From positions 1 through 30,760 of the IMG/VR virus record IMGVR_UViG_3300042465_002035: a stretch of 30,760 nucleotides of DNA; one strand, written 5' to 3'. Shown here one piece after another: positions 20,978 to 29,787 of this stretch. This DNA comes from a virus. Within the stretch, counting starts at the first letter, position 1. Every line of letters starts with the position of its first letter. The position numbers were made by a program, and so were the translations under genes. Below the pieces are notes generated by a model. That model had not been told where the DNA came from. It made no database searches and saw only the letters and a program-made list of their open reading frames with translations.

Positions 20978-21358
20978 ATGAGCGGACGACCAAAAGAAAT
21001 CTTTGATTTACCACAAGATTGGTATAATAAAATACTTAGCCTTTATCAAGAAGGGGCCTCCGACGTTGAAATTAAAGCCTTAATTTACCAATGGAGAGGC
21101 TCGTTTTCCAATGACCTTTGGGACCGTTGGATTAAAGAAGAGGAGCAATTTTCGGAAACCATAAAAATAGGTAAGCTAATTTCTGAAGCTTGGTGGTCTA
21201 AGTCAGGTCGTAAAAACTTGGAAAACAGGGATTTTAATTATACTGGTTGGTACATGAATATGAAAAATAGATTTAATTGGACCGATAAGCAATCCGTAGA
21301 CGTCACAAGTCTTGGTGATAAGGTGACGCCACCAATTCAATGGCTTACTAGCGAGTAA
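20978..21358 (+). CDS. terS: Terminase small subunit
   Basis: The 126-residue protein lies directly before the large terminase and overlaps it by one base. The N-terminal region [20 protein letters not shown] and [15 protein letters not shown] forms an HTH-like DNA-binding part. The [19 protein letters not shown] segment and [19 protein letters not shown] are typical of the oligomerisation core of Bacteroidota phage small terminases. It recognises the packaging site and stimulates the large subunit. Confidence 0.8.
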   Translation: MSGRPKEIFDLPQDWYNKILSLYQEGASDVEIKALIYQWRGSFSNDLWDRWIKEEEQFSETIKIGKLISEAWWSKSGRKNLENRDFNYTGWYMNMKNRFNWTDKQSVDVTSLGDKVTPPIQWLTSE

Positions 21359-22575
21359 TGAACTCAATAAAATTACTTGACAAATACAAGCCTCTTTTTT
21401 TAGAAAAGCCTAAAACTCGTTATTACCTTATCACTGGCGGCCGAGGCTCGGGAAAATCCTGGACATTGTCGATGTTTCTTTTAAACCTAACTTACGAGGA
21501 AGGGCACGTTATCCTCTTTACCCGTTGGACTTTGACCAGTGCGTTTATTTCGATTATTCCCGAATTTATAGACAAAATTGAGTTAATGAATAAGTTGGAC
21601 GATTTTGAAATTACCCAGTCTGAAATTATAAATAAACAGACAGGATCAAAGATTTTATTTCGTGGAATTAAGACCAGCCAAGGGACCGCAACGGCTAATT
21701 TAAAGTCAATCGCTGGCGTTACAACCTTTATTCTTGACGAGTCCGAGGAGTTAATGGATGAGGATGTTTTTGACCGCATCGACCTATCTATTCGTGCCGT
21801 TAACAAACCCAACCGCGTTATTTTGGTAATGAATCCAAGTTACAAAAGCCATTGGATTTACGGGCGATTTGTAAAGCTAACGCGAGACGATACCAGTTAC
21901 ATTCATACGACTTACTTGGACAACGTGCAAAATTTAAGCCAGTCATTTATTGACCAGGCTAAACGCGTTGAACAAGAAAACCTCCACCGTTACGAGCATT
22001 TATTTTTAGGCAAATGGTTAGAGGACGCCGAGGGATTGCTATGGAATCGGCCGATAATTGAACGCGCAAGGGTAAGCGCCAAGCCTGAATTGTCGCGCAT
22101 TGTGGTTGCCATTGATCCAGCAACAACCGCGTCAATGGATAGCGACGAGACTGGGATTATTGTTTGTGGTAAGGATGCCAACGGCAAGGGTTATGTACTT
22201 GAGGACCTAAGCGGCAAATATTCGCCGACTGAATGGGCCAGCGTCTCATTGCAAGCTTTTAAAAATTGGAATGCTGATTGCATCGTTGCAGAAAAAAACC
22301 AAGGCGGCGACATGGTCGAAAGCGTTTTAAGGTCGCAAAACACGACCGCAAGAATTAAATTGGTAACGGCAACTAAGGGCAAATATGTAAGGGCCGAGCC
22401 TGTTTATTCCCTTTATGAGCAACATAAAATTTTCCACGTTGGCAGCTTTCCAATACTTGAAAACCAAATGGTTACTTTTGAGCCTGACAAAGGCAAATCG
22501 CCTGACCGAGTGGACGCGATGGTTTGGGGTTTTACAGAATTAATGGTAACTGGCCAAGATTTTTGGCACGTTTAG
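21358..22575 (+). CDS. terL: Terminase large subunit
   Basis: The 405-residue packaging motor is of the PBSX/Terminase_3 type. The ATPase part has Walker A GGRGSGKS (27-34), Walker B FILDE (124-128) and a coupling-motif region VMNPS (157-161). The RNase H-like nuclease has Asp253 in AIDPATT, Glu312 in VAEKNQGGD and Asp386 in DRVDAMVW as the acidic metal ligands. It is full-length for the short members of this family. The mode of packaging (headful or cohesive end) cannot be read from the sequence alone. Confidence 0.95.
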   Translation: MNSIKLLDKYKPLFLEKPKTRYYLITGGRGSGKSWTLSMFLLNLTYEEGHVILFTRWTLTSAFISIIPEFIDKIELMNKLDDFEITQSEIINKQTGSKILFRGIKTSQGTATANLKSIAGVTTFILDESEELMDEDVFDRIDLSIRAVNKPNRVILVMNPSYKSHWIYGRFVKLTRDDTSYIHTTYLDNVQNLSQSFIDQAKRVEQENLHRYEHLFLGKWLEDAEGLLWNRPIIERARVSAKPELSRIVVAIDPATTASMDSDETGIIVCGKDANGKGYVLEDLSGKYSPTEWASVSLQAFKNWNADCIVAEKNQGGDMVESVLRSQNTTARIKLVTATKGKYVRAEPVYSLYEQHKIFHVGSFPILENQMVTFEPDKGKSPDRVDAMVWGFTELMVTGQDFWHV

Positions 22576-22579
22576 AATA

Positions 22580-22615
22580 TTGAATCATTTTTTTATTTTA
22601 TTACCCTATTTTTAC
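22580..22615 (+). promoter_or_regulatory. Weak candidate promoter before portal gene
   Basis: TATTTTTAC (22607-22615) equals the -7 box seen at 14425 and 25389. The best TTG (22580-22582) is 24 bases away, longer than at the other sites. It lies in the 54-base gap before the portal gene. Confidence 0.35.
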
Positions 22616-22629
22616 AAAAAAACAAAAGC

Positions 22630-24006
22630 ATGAATTACATTGATAAAATAAAGGCCGCGCTTGGCTTTAATCAAAAAGATGCAACTTACCTAAATGCGGT
22701 TTTTCCTTACCTGGGAAACAATGTGATTTGGACCGCTCCAACAACGCAAAACTTTATAGAGAAAGGCTTATATCTTAACTCAGACCTTTACGCCATTATT
22801 AATCTAATTATCAACAAGGTAAGCACGGCGCCAATTGTGGTTTATGAAGTAAAGGACCAAAAGGCTTTAAAGTACTACAAATCCATGTCGGGCAACTTTG
22901 ATAATTCGGGTGCCAAGTTTCAGGCTCAACAATTTAAAGCAAGAGCATTGGAAGAGGTAAGCATTCCCGAGCTAGACCGACTATTTAAAAAGCCAAATGA
23001 GTTCCAAACTTGGGACAACCTTTTAAAAGAAATTGCCGCATTCCGTTTGATAACTGGCAACGCATACATTTACGGCTCAAGACGCGGCGAGCAACCAAAC
23101 GCGCCAATTATTGCGTTGTATTCTTTGCCAGCGCAATTCATGGAAATTATAAGCGGTGGATTAAACCAGCCGATTAAGGAATACCGATTGACGTACAACG
23201 GTTACGAGCGGATAAGCGCCAATAACGTTGGACATTTAAAAAATATTAATTTAAGTTACACGGCTGGAACGGCTAATCACCTTTATGGCGCCTCACCTTT
23301 GCGGTCCGCGGTCCGCGATCTAACCACGTCAAACGATGGCAAGCAAGCCCTTTTAAGTATGCTGCAAAATATGGGAGCGCGTGGCATCCTTACAGGCGAC
23401 GGAACGGTTAACATTACACGCGAGCAAGCGCAAGGATTAAAAGAGGATTACTCATCTAATTACCAAGGCGCCAATAGAGCTGGCGACGTAATTATTACGC
23501 CAGCCAAATTGTCTTGGGTTCAAATGGGAATGAACGCGGTTGATATGTCAATTATTGACACGCAAAAAGTAATTTTAAGGTCGTTGTGCCGCGTTTACGG
23601 CGTCGATGCTAAGTTACTAGGCGACACAGAGGCAAGCACGTTTAACAATACTGAAACGGCTTACAAGGCGCTAATTAATAACGTTGTTCGTCCGTTGCAT
23701 ATTGAAATTAGGGACGTGCTAAACAACTGGCTTTTGGAATCGTACGGTAATAAAAATCTATTCTTAGATTTTGATTACATGGCTTACCCTGAAATGCAAG
23801 ACGACATGGATAAGCTCGTAAACCAATTGTCAGCGGCTTGGTGGTTAACACCAAACGAAAAGCGTGCGGCCATGAATTACGGCGAATATCAAAACAGTTT
23901 AATGGAACAACCATTTATTCCGCAAGGATTAATGACTTTGGCCGAGTTCCAAGCGTCAGAAGTTGACAACATAGACAATATGGGAGACTATGCCCCAGCC
24001 AACTAA
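22630..24006 (+). CDS. Portal protein
   Basis: The 458-residue protein resembles the HK97-type portal family. Visible features are an N-terminal clip-side segment (LYAIINLIINKVSTAPIVVY), a central NAYIYGSRRGEQPN and LYSLPAQFMEI, a wing region (LRSAVRDL, GARGILTGDGTVNITREQAQ) and a C-terminal crown helix (WWLTPNEKRAAMNYGEY). It forms the dodecameric ring for packaging and tail attachment. It overlaps the next gene by 17 bases. Confidence 0.88.
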   Translation: MNYIDKIKAALGFNQKDATYLNAVFPYLGNNVIWTAPTTQNFIEKGLYLNSDLYAIINLIINKVSTAPIVVYEVKDQKALKYYKSMSGNFDNSGAKFQAQQFKARALEEVSIPELDRLFKKPNEFQTWDNLLKEIAAFRLITGNAYIYGSRRGEQPNAPIIALYSLPAQFMEIISGGLNQPIKEYRLTYNGYERISANNVGHLKNINLSYTAGTANHLYGASPLRSAVRDLTTSNDGKQALLSMLQNMGARGILTGDGTVNITREQAQGLKEDYSSNYQGANRAGDVIITPAKLSWVQMGMNAVDMSIIDTQKVILRSLCRVYGVDAKLLGDTEASTFNNTETAYKALINNVVRPLHIEIRDVLNNWLLESYGNKNLFLDFDYMAYPEMQDDMDKLVNQLSAAWWLTPNEKRAAMNYGEYQNSLMEQPFIPQGLMTLAEFQASEVDNIDNMGDYAPAN

Positions 24007-24781
24007 AAAGGATTTAGCGCTTGCAAATCAATTGGACGCATTGCAGAGGCGATATGAAAGGCGATATGAAAAGCAAATATTTACCGCTCTTAAAAAGCAA
24101 ATGCAACCTTATTTGGATGCAATTAAACAGGCTGACGGAAATATTAACCGCTTTGACTTAATAACTCCAGCGCCTTTGGCTGACACCTTGGAAAGCCTTT
24201 ACGTTGTGGCTGGCACGGCATACGCCGAGGCTATGTATAACGCAATCCAACCGCCGACAAAAGCAACAAAAGAAGCGTTACGCGCTGGCTGGCGTGACTT
24301 TATGCGTTTGTTTGCAGTTAGAAACTTGCCGCAAACGTTGATAAGCATTAACGAGACCAGCCAAAAGATAATCCGAGCCATTGTACTTGCTGGATTAAAT
24401 GAGGGCCTTGGCGCCTTAGAAATCGCCACAAACATACAACAAAGCATTTCTTTAATATTTAGAAACCGAGCCAAGTTAATTGCCAGGACTGAAATGGTTA
24501 TAGCAACTAATAACGCGGCTATGCAATCGGCTGCAACCTCAGATTTTATGTACGAAAAGAAATGGATTCCAGCAACCGACACGCGCACGCGTCCTGATCA
24601 TGCAGAAATGAGAGCAAAGGATTGGATTCCATTCGACCAAAACTTTATTGTCGGCGGTAACGATATGCGACAACCAGGCGATGGCTCCCAAGGTGCTGGC
24701 GCTGACCAAATATGTAATTGCAGATGCAAGGTTGTATTTAGGATTATGCGAGACGCTGACGGCTTACCTATGCGTAAATGA
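23990..24781 (+). CDS. MuF-like head morphogenesis protein
   Basis: The 263-residue protein has a helical N-terminal half and a C-terminal MuF domain. The latter includes RNRAKLIARTEMVIATNNAA, TRTRPDHAEMRAKDW and ICNCRCKVVF, close to the family pattern RxxH and NCRC. MuF proteins sit with the portal inside the procapsid and may be ejected. Its position immediately after the portal agrees. It overlaps the next gene by four bases. Confidence 0.88.
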   Translation: MPQPTKKDLALANQLDALQRRYERRYEKQIFTALKKQMQPYLDAIKQADGNINRFDLITPAPLADTLESLYVVAGTAYAEAMYNAIQPPTKATKEALRAGWRDFMRLFAVRNLPQTLISINETSQKIIRAIVLAGLNEGLGALEIATNIQQSISLIFRNRAKLIARTEMVIATNNAAMQSAATSDFMYEKKWIPATDTRTRPDHAEMRAKDWIPFDQNFIVGGNDMRQPGDGSQGAGADQICNCRCKVVFRIMRDADGLPMRK

Positions 24782-25356
24782 TTGCTTACGTTATTAACTT
24801 AGATCAACGCAAAGACAAATGGCGCGCGTCAATGCAAGAGTTGGCGCCTCACTTTAATTTGGAAAGGGTAAGCGCAATAAAAAACGATTGGGGTTGGCTT
24901 GGTTTGTGGCAAACATTTAAAAAGATTTTTCAAGAATGCGAGGGCGACGTTTTAATTTTTGAAGACGATGCAACATACCGAGGTTGGGCGACCAGTTTAC
25001 AAAATGCAATCAATGACTTGCCAGCTGACTGGGATATGTTAATGCTAGGGGCTAATATAAAAGATTCAAGACTTGACCGCGTAAGCAATAAATTGGTCCG
25101 CACTTATGGATCGTGGACAACGCATGGAATTTTGTATTCGTATCACTTTGCAAAGGAAATGGCCGAACTAGATTTAACGATACCAATTGACGAATACTTT
25201 AGGACAATAGTCCATCCAAAAGGTAATTCTTATATTTGCGTGCCGTTTTTGTCTTATCAACGACCAAGCGAAAGCGACATTGAGGGCGGTTATAAAAATT
25301 ATACAAGTATCTTTGAGGATAGTGAGGCGAAAGCTTTGCATTTTGTCAATCAATAA
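24778..25356 (+). CDS. Family 25-like glycosyltransferase within the head operon
   Basis: The 192-residue protein resembles glycosyltransferase family 25 (LPS/collagen type). The N-terminal AYVINLDQRKDKW is the family hallmark, GWLGLWQTFKKIF lies near 39-51, and LIFEDDA (Glu62-Asp64) is the metal/nucleotide-sugar site, with LMLGANI and a Tyr-rich C-terminus after it. It is shorter than bacterial LPS enzymes. It is translationally coupled to MuF (ATGA), so it is co-expressed with virion proteins. That suggests it glycosylates a structural protein and not the host LPS; this is inference. Confidence 0.8.
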   Translation: MIAYVINLDQRKDKWRASMQELAPHFNLERVSAIKNDWGWLGLWQTFKKIFQECEGDVLIFEDDATYRGWATSLQNAINDLPADWDMLMLGANIKDSRLDRVSNKLVRTYGSWTTHGILYSYHFAKEMAELDLTIPIDEYFRTIVHPKGNSYICVPFLSYQRPSESDIEGGYKNYTSIFEDSEAKALHFVNQ

Positions 25357-25365
25357 TTTTATAGG

Positions 25366-25397
25366 TTTGCATTTTTTTTTAACCTTTTTATTTTTAC
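25366..25397 (+). promoter_or_regulatory. Promoter for prohead protease and major capsid protein
   Basis: TTTG 25366-25369, a 19-base spacer and TATTTTTAC 25389-25397 are followed by an A-rich leader and ATG 25411. The terminator at 27361 ends the unit. A dedicated promoter suits the high demand for capsid protein. Confidence 0.7.
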
Positions 25398-25410
25398 AAA
25401 AAAAGACGCA

Positions 25411-26124
25411 ATGATTTACAAGAATTTAAGCGAGGGAATAATTGAGGACGTCGACGACGTAAAGGGAATCGTAACTGGTTACTTTTCCGCGTTTAACAAT
25501 ATTGATTCCGACGGTGACGTTATCGTTTCAGGCGCTTACAAAAAAACAGTTGCCGAAAACGGACCAATGGGACGCAATCGGATTATGCACTTGCTACAAC
25601 ATAATCCTTTAATGCCATTGGCAAAACCTATGGAATTAATGGAGGATGCCAAAGGCTTGCGTTTTACCTCAAAGATTACCGAAACCAGCTACGGCAAGGA
25701 CGTAATAAAGCTTTACAAAGAGGGCGTTTTTAACGAGCATTCTGTTGGGTTTGAAATTATTAAGTCTGACAATAAATCAGCTTACCGAGAAATAAGAGAA
25801 ATCAAACTTTGGGAGGGTTCGACCGTTACCTGGGGGGCCAACGCAAACACGCCAATCGAATCAATGAAAGGCTGGGATTTACCAAAGAGCGAGGAAATGA
25901 TTGTTAAATTTGGTAACATTCTTAGAAAGGGAGACGTTACCGACGAAACAATGTTACAACTTGAAATTTGCTTAAAACAAATCGAAGAACATTTAAAGGA
26001 CTTGCAATTAAAATCAGTTTTGGCCGTGGAATCCGAGGCAACTCAATTCGTAACCGAGCAAGACCCGAGCTTAGCAATGGCCTTGGAATTTGAATATATA
26101 CCGAAACTTAAAAAATTTATTTAA
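25411..26124 (+). CDS. Prohead maturation protease (HK97 family S78)
   Basis: The 237-residue protease shows the S78 fold: VTGYFSAFNNIDSDGDVI (about 21-38), the catalytic His64 in LLQHNP, Ser111 in FNEHSVGFEI, and WEGSTVTWGANANTP closing the domain near 150. The C-terminal third is a helical, probably scaffold-like tail that is removed on maturation. It precedes the major capsid gene by seven bases. Confidence 0.9.
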   Translation: MIYKNLSEGIIEDVDDVKGIVTGYFSAFNNIDSDGDVIVSGAYKKTVAENGPMGRNRIMHLLQHNPLMPLAKPMELMEDAKGLRFTSKITETSYGKDVIKLYKEGVFNEHSVGFEIIKSDNKSAYREIREIKLWEGSTVTWGANANTPIESMKGWDLPKSEEMIVKFGNILRKGDVTDETMLQLEICLKQIEEHLKDLQLKSVLAVESEATQFVTEQDPSLAMALEFEYIPKLKKFI

Positions 26125-26131
26125 AAACAAA

Positions 26132-27334
26132 ATGGAAGCTATTAAAAATCAATTAGACACAGTATTGGCAAAATTGGAAGGCAACGAGGCGTTGATTTCC
26201 GATGTAAAGTCAATGAAAGAAGCTGGCGAAGAATTCAGAAAAAATCTTTCTGCTGAAACGTCCAAGCTAAACGAAAAGGCAACTGCGCTACAGGCTCAGC
26301 TTGACCAAGTAGACGCAAGAACTCAGGCGGGTTTCGCAAGCGCTCAAAAAAGTTATTCTTTCTCAAGCGAATTAGAGAAAGCGTTTAACTCTGACGCATT
26401 CGGAAACTACAAAAGCGGAAACGCAAACAAAGTAAAGTTGGACCTTGAATTGAAAGGTGCCGACATGACAGTTGGAAACGCTTATACTGGCGAAGTTATC
26501 CCAGCGGACAGAGTTCCTGATCTAAAGTTTGTTCCTAACCGTAAGGTTAACGTTCGTCAATTGTTGCCAGTTGGACAGACTAGCTCTAACCTTATCCGTT
26601 TCGTACGCGAGTCAGCTTACGACAACGCAGCGGCTCCAACCGCGCAAGGTTCCGCAAAGCCTCAATCTGATTTCGATTTGACTGCGGTAGATCGTTCTAT
26701 TAGAACAATCCCTACTTTCATGCGTTTGACAAAAGAAATGTTGGACGACACCCCTGGCTTGATTGCTTATCTTTCTAGCCGTGCGCCAAGCAAATTGTTG
26801 AACGTTGAAGATACCCAACTTTTGTACGGAAGCGGAAGCGGTCAAAACTTGCATGGTTTCGCAACTGACGGCTCAGCTTGGACAACTGTTAATTTTGGAA
26901 CATCTATTAACAGATTTGACGTGTTGGCGGCTGCGGTTGTTCAAACTACTAAGGACGAATACGCGCCTAACGCAATCATGATTAATCCAACTGATTACTT
27001 GAAACTAGTTTCCACTAAGGAAAGCGCTGGAGCTTACATTTTGCCATCTTATGTTACAATGACTGGCGGACAAATGTTTATCTTGGGCGTCCCAGTTTAC
27101 GCAATCAATGGCGTTGTTGCTGGTGATTTCTTCGTTGGTGACTTTGCACTTGGCTCCCAATTGTTCGTTCGTCAGGGCGTTACTTTGGAGTTCTTTGAGC
27201 AAGATGCTGACAACGTTACTAAGAACTTTGTAACTGTACGCGTTGAGGAGAGAATTGCTTTGGCAGTTTACACCTCTCAATCTATTGTTTACGGAAGCTT
27301 TGCAGCCGCTTTGGCTAACGGTTCCGCATCATAA
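26132..27334 (+). CDS. Major capsid protein (HK97 fold)
   Basis: The 400-residue protein begins with a charged helical delta-like region (about 1-85, LAKLEGNEALISDVKSMKEA and QAQLDQVDARTQ). The HK97-type core follows: GEVIPADRVPDL, TFMRLTKEMLDDTP, EDTQLLYGSGSGQNLHGF and TVRVEERIALAVY. Maturation would cut near residue 80-110. ATG 26132 follows a TTTAAAAACAA leader; an upstream TTG would overlap the protease gene. Its codon use (more CGT, GTT, TTC, CTT) is unlike its neighbours, as expected for a highly expressed gene. Confidence 0.9.
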   Translation: MEAIKNQLDTVLAKLEGNEALISDVKSMKEAGEEFRKNLSAETSKLNEKATALQAQLDQVDARTQAGFASAQKSYSFSSELEKAFNSDAFGNYKSGNANKVKLDLELKGADMTVGNAYTGEVIPADRVPDLKFVPNRKVNVRQLLPVGQTSSNLIRFVRESAYDNAAAPTAQGSAKPQSDFDLTAVDRSIRTIPTFMRLTKEMLDDTPGLIAYLSSRAPSKLLNVEDTQLLYGSGSGQNLHGFATDGSAWTTVNFGTSINRFDVLAAAVVQTTKDEYAPNAIMINPTDYLKLVSTKESAGAYILPSYVTMTGGQMFILGVPVYAINGVVAGDFFVGDFALGSQLFVRQGVTLEFFEQDADNVTKNFVTVRVEERIALAVYTSQSIVYGSFAAALANGSAS

Positions 27335-27360
27335 GTAAAATAGGTGTTTTGTTTTAAAAG

Positions 27361-27388
27361 GGTCGCCAAATATTGGCGGCCTTTTTTT
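27361..27388 (+). terminator. Intrinsic terminator after the major capsid gene
   Basis: GGTCGCCAA-ATA-TTGGCGGCC forms a 9-bp stem (27361-27369 with 27373-27381, one T-G pair) and is followed by seven T (27382-27388). It isolates the protease/capsid unit. Confidence 0.88.
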
Positions 27389-27413
27389 ATTTATCTAAAA
27401 ATCAATACCTTTC
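27383..27413 (+). promoter_or_regulatory. Candidate promoter overlapping the terminator T tract
   Basis: TACCTTTC (27406-27413) matches TAnnTTT of the -7 box. At 19-base spacing the -33 element is TTTT inside the terminator T run, as at 10805-10835. It would drive the glycosyltransferase and connector genes starting at 27436. Confidence 0.35.
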
Positions 27414-27435
27414 AACGAATCAAAAATAAAAAAGC

Positions 27436-28422
27436 ATGAATATCGTTTTTTTTGTACACGCCTGGGCTGGCACTCATAACTCGGGCGCCGAGTGGACCGT
27501 CCAACATTACGCCAAATATTTTCACGAAAAAGGGTGCAAGGTCGAGGTCATTTTACCTGAAAGCCAAATTTATCCCGATGGCGAAAAGTTTGCTTTTATC
27601 AAATTTATTACTGGTTATTATTCAAACGATTTTTTTCTAGCCTTACAAAATGCAAGCGTTGTATTTACCCATTTAGATAATACAGGCGTTGCAATAAATT
27701 GGTCAAGACAATTTAAAAAGCAATTAATTTTTTTAAGCCACAACGATTCCGATTATAGGAATGTCCGTTTTAAGCAGCATAACATTCACGTTGTTTATAA
27801 CAATAAAGCCAACGAAAAGAACTTACAGAACGGCGCTTACCCAAACGCGTCGATAGTTTGCAAACCTCCAATTTTTCCCGAGGATGTAAAGTACAACCGC
27901 AAGCATGGGCAAAATGTGACGTTGATAAATTGCAACGAAAATAAAGGCGGTCAGATATTAATTGAACTTGCCAGGCGATTACCTAAAATTAAATTTCTTG
28001 GCGTGCTTGGCAGCTACGGCGAGCAAATCATTGACGACACTTTAAAAAATTTAAAGTATGTGGCGCAAACGCCTGACGTCCATTTGATTTATGGCAAAAC
28101 AAACATTGTTTTAGTGCCAAGTACCTACGAAAGTTACGGTCGCGTTGGTTTAGAGGCGGCCATTAATCGGTTGCCAGTTATTTGCACACCGACGGACGGA
28201 CTAAAGGAATGTCTTGGCGCAGCTGGCTTATACTTTGATCGTGACGACTTAAACGGCATGGCTGCAAAGATTGACGAATTAATGAGCGACGAAATCCTTT
28301 ACGATTTCCATCAAAACATTATGCGCAACCTAGCGGACGAGCGGCTAAAATACCAAGAACAAGAACTAGAGCATTTTTATACCTTTATTGTTGACAAAGC
28401 AAAAAAACCATACAATGAGTGA
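27436..28422 (+). CDS. GT4-like (GT-B fold) glycosyltransferase
   Basis: The 328-residue enzyme begins NIVFFVHAWAGTHNSGAEW, the glycine-rich acceptor loop of GT-B enzymes. The C-terminal domain carries the family signature PSTYESYGRVGLEAA, with Glu232 and Glu240 forming E-x7-E, followed by LPVICTPTDGLKE. It uses a nucleotide sugar to build or extend a glycan. It lies between capsid and head-tail connector genes and overlaps the latter, so it is expressed late with virion parts. With the GT25-like enzyme it may decorate the capsid; the acceptor is unknown. Confidence 0.85.
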   Translation: MNIVFFVHAWAGTHNSGAEWTVQHYAKYFHEKGCKVEVILPESQIYPDGEKFAFIKFITGYYSNDFFLALQNASVVFTHLDNTGVAINWSRQFKKQLIFLSHNDSDYRNVRFKQHNIHVVYNNKANEKNLQNGAYPNASIVCKPPIFPEDVKYNRKHGQNVTLINCNENKGGQILIELARRLPKIKFLGVLGSYGEQIIDDTLKNLKYVAQTPDVHLIYGKTNIVLVPSTYESYGRVGLEAAINRLPVICTPTDGLKECLGAAGLYFDRDDLNGMAAKIDELMSDEILYDFHQNIMRNLADERLKYQEQELEHFYTFIVDKAKKPYNE

Positions 28423-29005
28423 TTTATTATACAGTTTAGGAAATGGCAGTTTTACAGGGTATTCCATCCAGTTTGCAGACGTGTCGCCAGTTACCGAGCC
28501 AATCACATTGGCCGAGGCTAAAGATTACGCAAGAATTGACGGAAGTTCCGAGGACACTTTAATTACTAGCCTTATCAAAGTGGCGCGCCTACATTGCGAG
28601 TCGTACATGGGCAAGGCAATTATTCGCAAAACAGTTACAATCGAATCGTTTGGATTTCCATACCAATGGCAAATTCCTTACGGTCCTTTGGTTGCGGCTG
28701 GCGATGTTACAAAGGTCGTGACACTTGACCAAAACAATGTCGAGACGACTTTAAATTACCAGCTAAACGTCGGATTATTTCCAAAGATTAACATTATAGG
28801 CGGCGCACAATCTTACAAATTTAAGATGGTTTACATTGCTGGATTTACAACCGTTCCTGAGGATATTAAGCTTGCCGTTAAAATGATGGTTAACACGCTT
28901 TACGAACGTCGTGAGGATTTTAGCGACTTACAGGCTATTCCATCACCTTTGGGCGTTAAAGCTTTGTTAATGCCTTATAAGACTTATAACTGGTTTGGCG
29001 CGTGA
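28415..29005 (+). CDS. Head-tail connector protein (gp6-like)
   Basis: The 196-residue protein shows the connector pattern PITLAEAKDYARIDGSSEDT, then LITSLIKVARLHCESYMGKA. A C-terminal helical block (PEDIKLAVKMMVNTLYERRE) follows. This corresponds to HK97 gp6/PF05135-type adaptors that dock under the portal. ATG 28415 overlaps the glycosyltransferase stop by eight bases; an upstream TTG (28388) is less likely. The next gene starts with GTG inside the stop. Confidence 0.85.
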   Translation: MSDLLYSLGNGSFTGYSIQFADVSPVTEPITLAEAKDYARIDGSSEDTLITSLIKVARLHCESYMGKAIIRKTVTIESFGFPYQWQIPYGPLVAAGDVTKVVTLDQNNVETTLNYQLNVGLFPKINIIGGAQSYKFKMVYIAGFTTVPEDIKLAVKMMVNTLYERREDFSDLQAIPSPLGVKALLMPYKTYNWFGA

Positions 29006-29343
29006 GGACTAATAAGGAACTTAAAGCGGGCGACTTGCGTGAGCGCATTTCGTTTTACAATTCCAATCTATTTGGCGATGGTTACGGCGGTTTTTATTCA
29101 GAGCCTGGATTGTCATACACTTGTTGGGCAAAGGTTACCAATCTTAGTGGATCGCGGCAAAATAGCGAGGACCAAATGGTTATCAAAAACCAATGGGAGG
29201 TAATTATTCGCGACAATCCATTGGTTACAATTACCAAGTCCATGCACATTGTTTACGCTGGCAAAACGCTTATAATTAGCGAAATAATTGACGTAAACGA
29301 ATACGACAGAATGATTAAGTTAATCGCAACACAACGAGACTAA
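29002..29343 (+). CDS. Head-tail adaptor / head closure protein (complete copy)
   Basis: The 113-residue protein has the small beta-barrel pattern of head-closure proteins (SPP1 gp16 type): ELKAGDLRERISFYN at the N-terminus, CWAKVTNLSGSRQNSEDQM in the middle and ISEIIDVNEYDRMIKLIA at the end. It begins at GTG 29002 overlapping the previous TGA and ends at TAA immediately before the next ATG (29344). The last 65 codons are repeated at bases 1-200. Confidence 0.8.
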   Translation: MRTNKELKAGDLRERISFYNSNLFGDGYGGFYSEPGLSYTCWAKVTNLSGSRQNSEDQMVIKNQWEVIIRDNPLVTITKSMHIVYAGKTLIISEIIDVNEYDRMIKLIATQRD

Positions 29344-29787
29344 ATGCTAAGCATTGAATTTAACAAGCAAAGCCTAAACGCCTTTTATAAGTATTTAAAA
29401 AACTTAGAGGACAACGTTTCCGATTATGTACGGGCGGAGGTTGAAGATTCAATGTTGGCGATTGAAAGCGAGGCGGCAAACAAAGTTAGGGTCGATACTG
29501 GAGCGCTAAAAAATAGTATTCAATCAACACCAATTAAAGTAAGTAAAAACGAAATTACTGGAAGCGTGGAGGTTGGCGCTAATTACGCGGCTTATGTTGA
29601 GTTTGGAACTGGGACCAGGGTTAAGGTCCCAAGCGAGTTAAGCGATTTCGCGGACGAATTTAAAGGCGACGGAATAAAAGAAGTTAACTTACCAGCAAGA
29701 CCGTTTTTTTATCCTGAAGTATTTAAACAACGGACAGAATTGCCAAAAAACATTGAGCGCACATTAAAAAAATTACTTGGAAAATGA
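29344..29787 (+). CDS. HK97 gp10-like tail-completion protein (right copy)
   Basis: The 147-residue protein is the counterpart of 202-645 and has the same family features, VDTGALKNSI and AAYVEFGTGTR. About ten amino acids differ, including a cluster NKVRVD against SNVAVD near residues 46-52 and DE against AQ near 103-104. ATG 29344 directly follows the adaptor stop, which fixes the start. The variable residues probably lie on an exposed surface. Confidence 0.85.
   Translation: MLSIEFNKQSLNAFYKYLKNLEDNVSDYVRAEVEDSMLAIESEAANKVRVDTGALKNSIQSTPIKVSKNEITGSVEVGANYAAYVEFGTGTRVKVPSELSDFADEFKGDGIKEVNLPARPFFYPEVFKQRTELPKNIERTLKKLLGK

Noticed and set aside
26090-26131. TTG start for the major capsid protein inside the protease gene
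   Set aside because: It overlaps the protease frame by 35 bases; ATG 26132 has the typical A-rich leader and gives a normal N-terminus.
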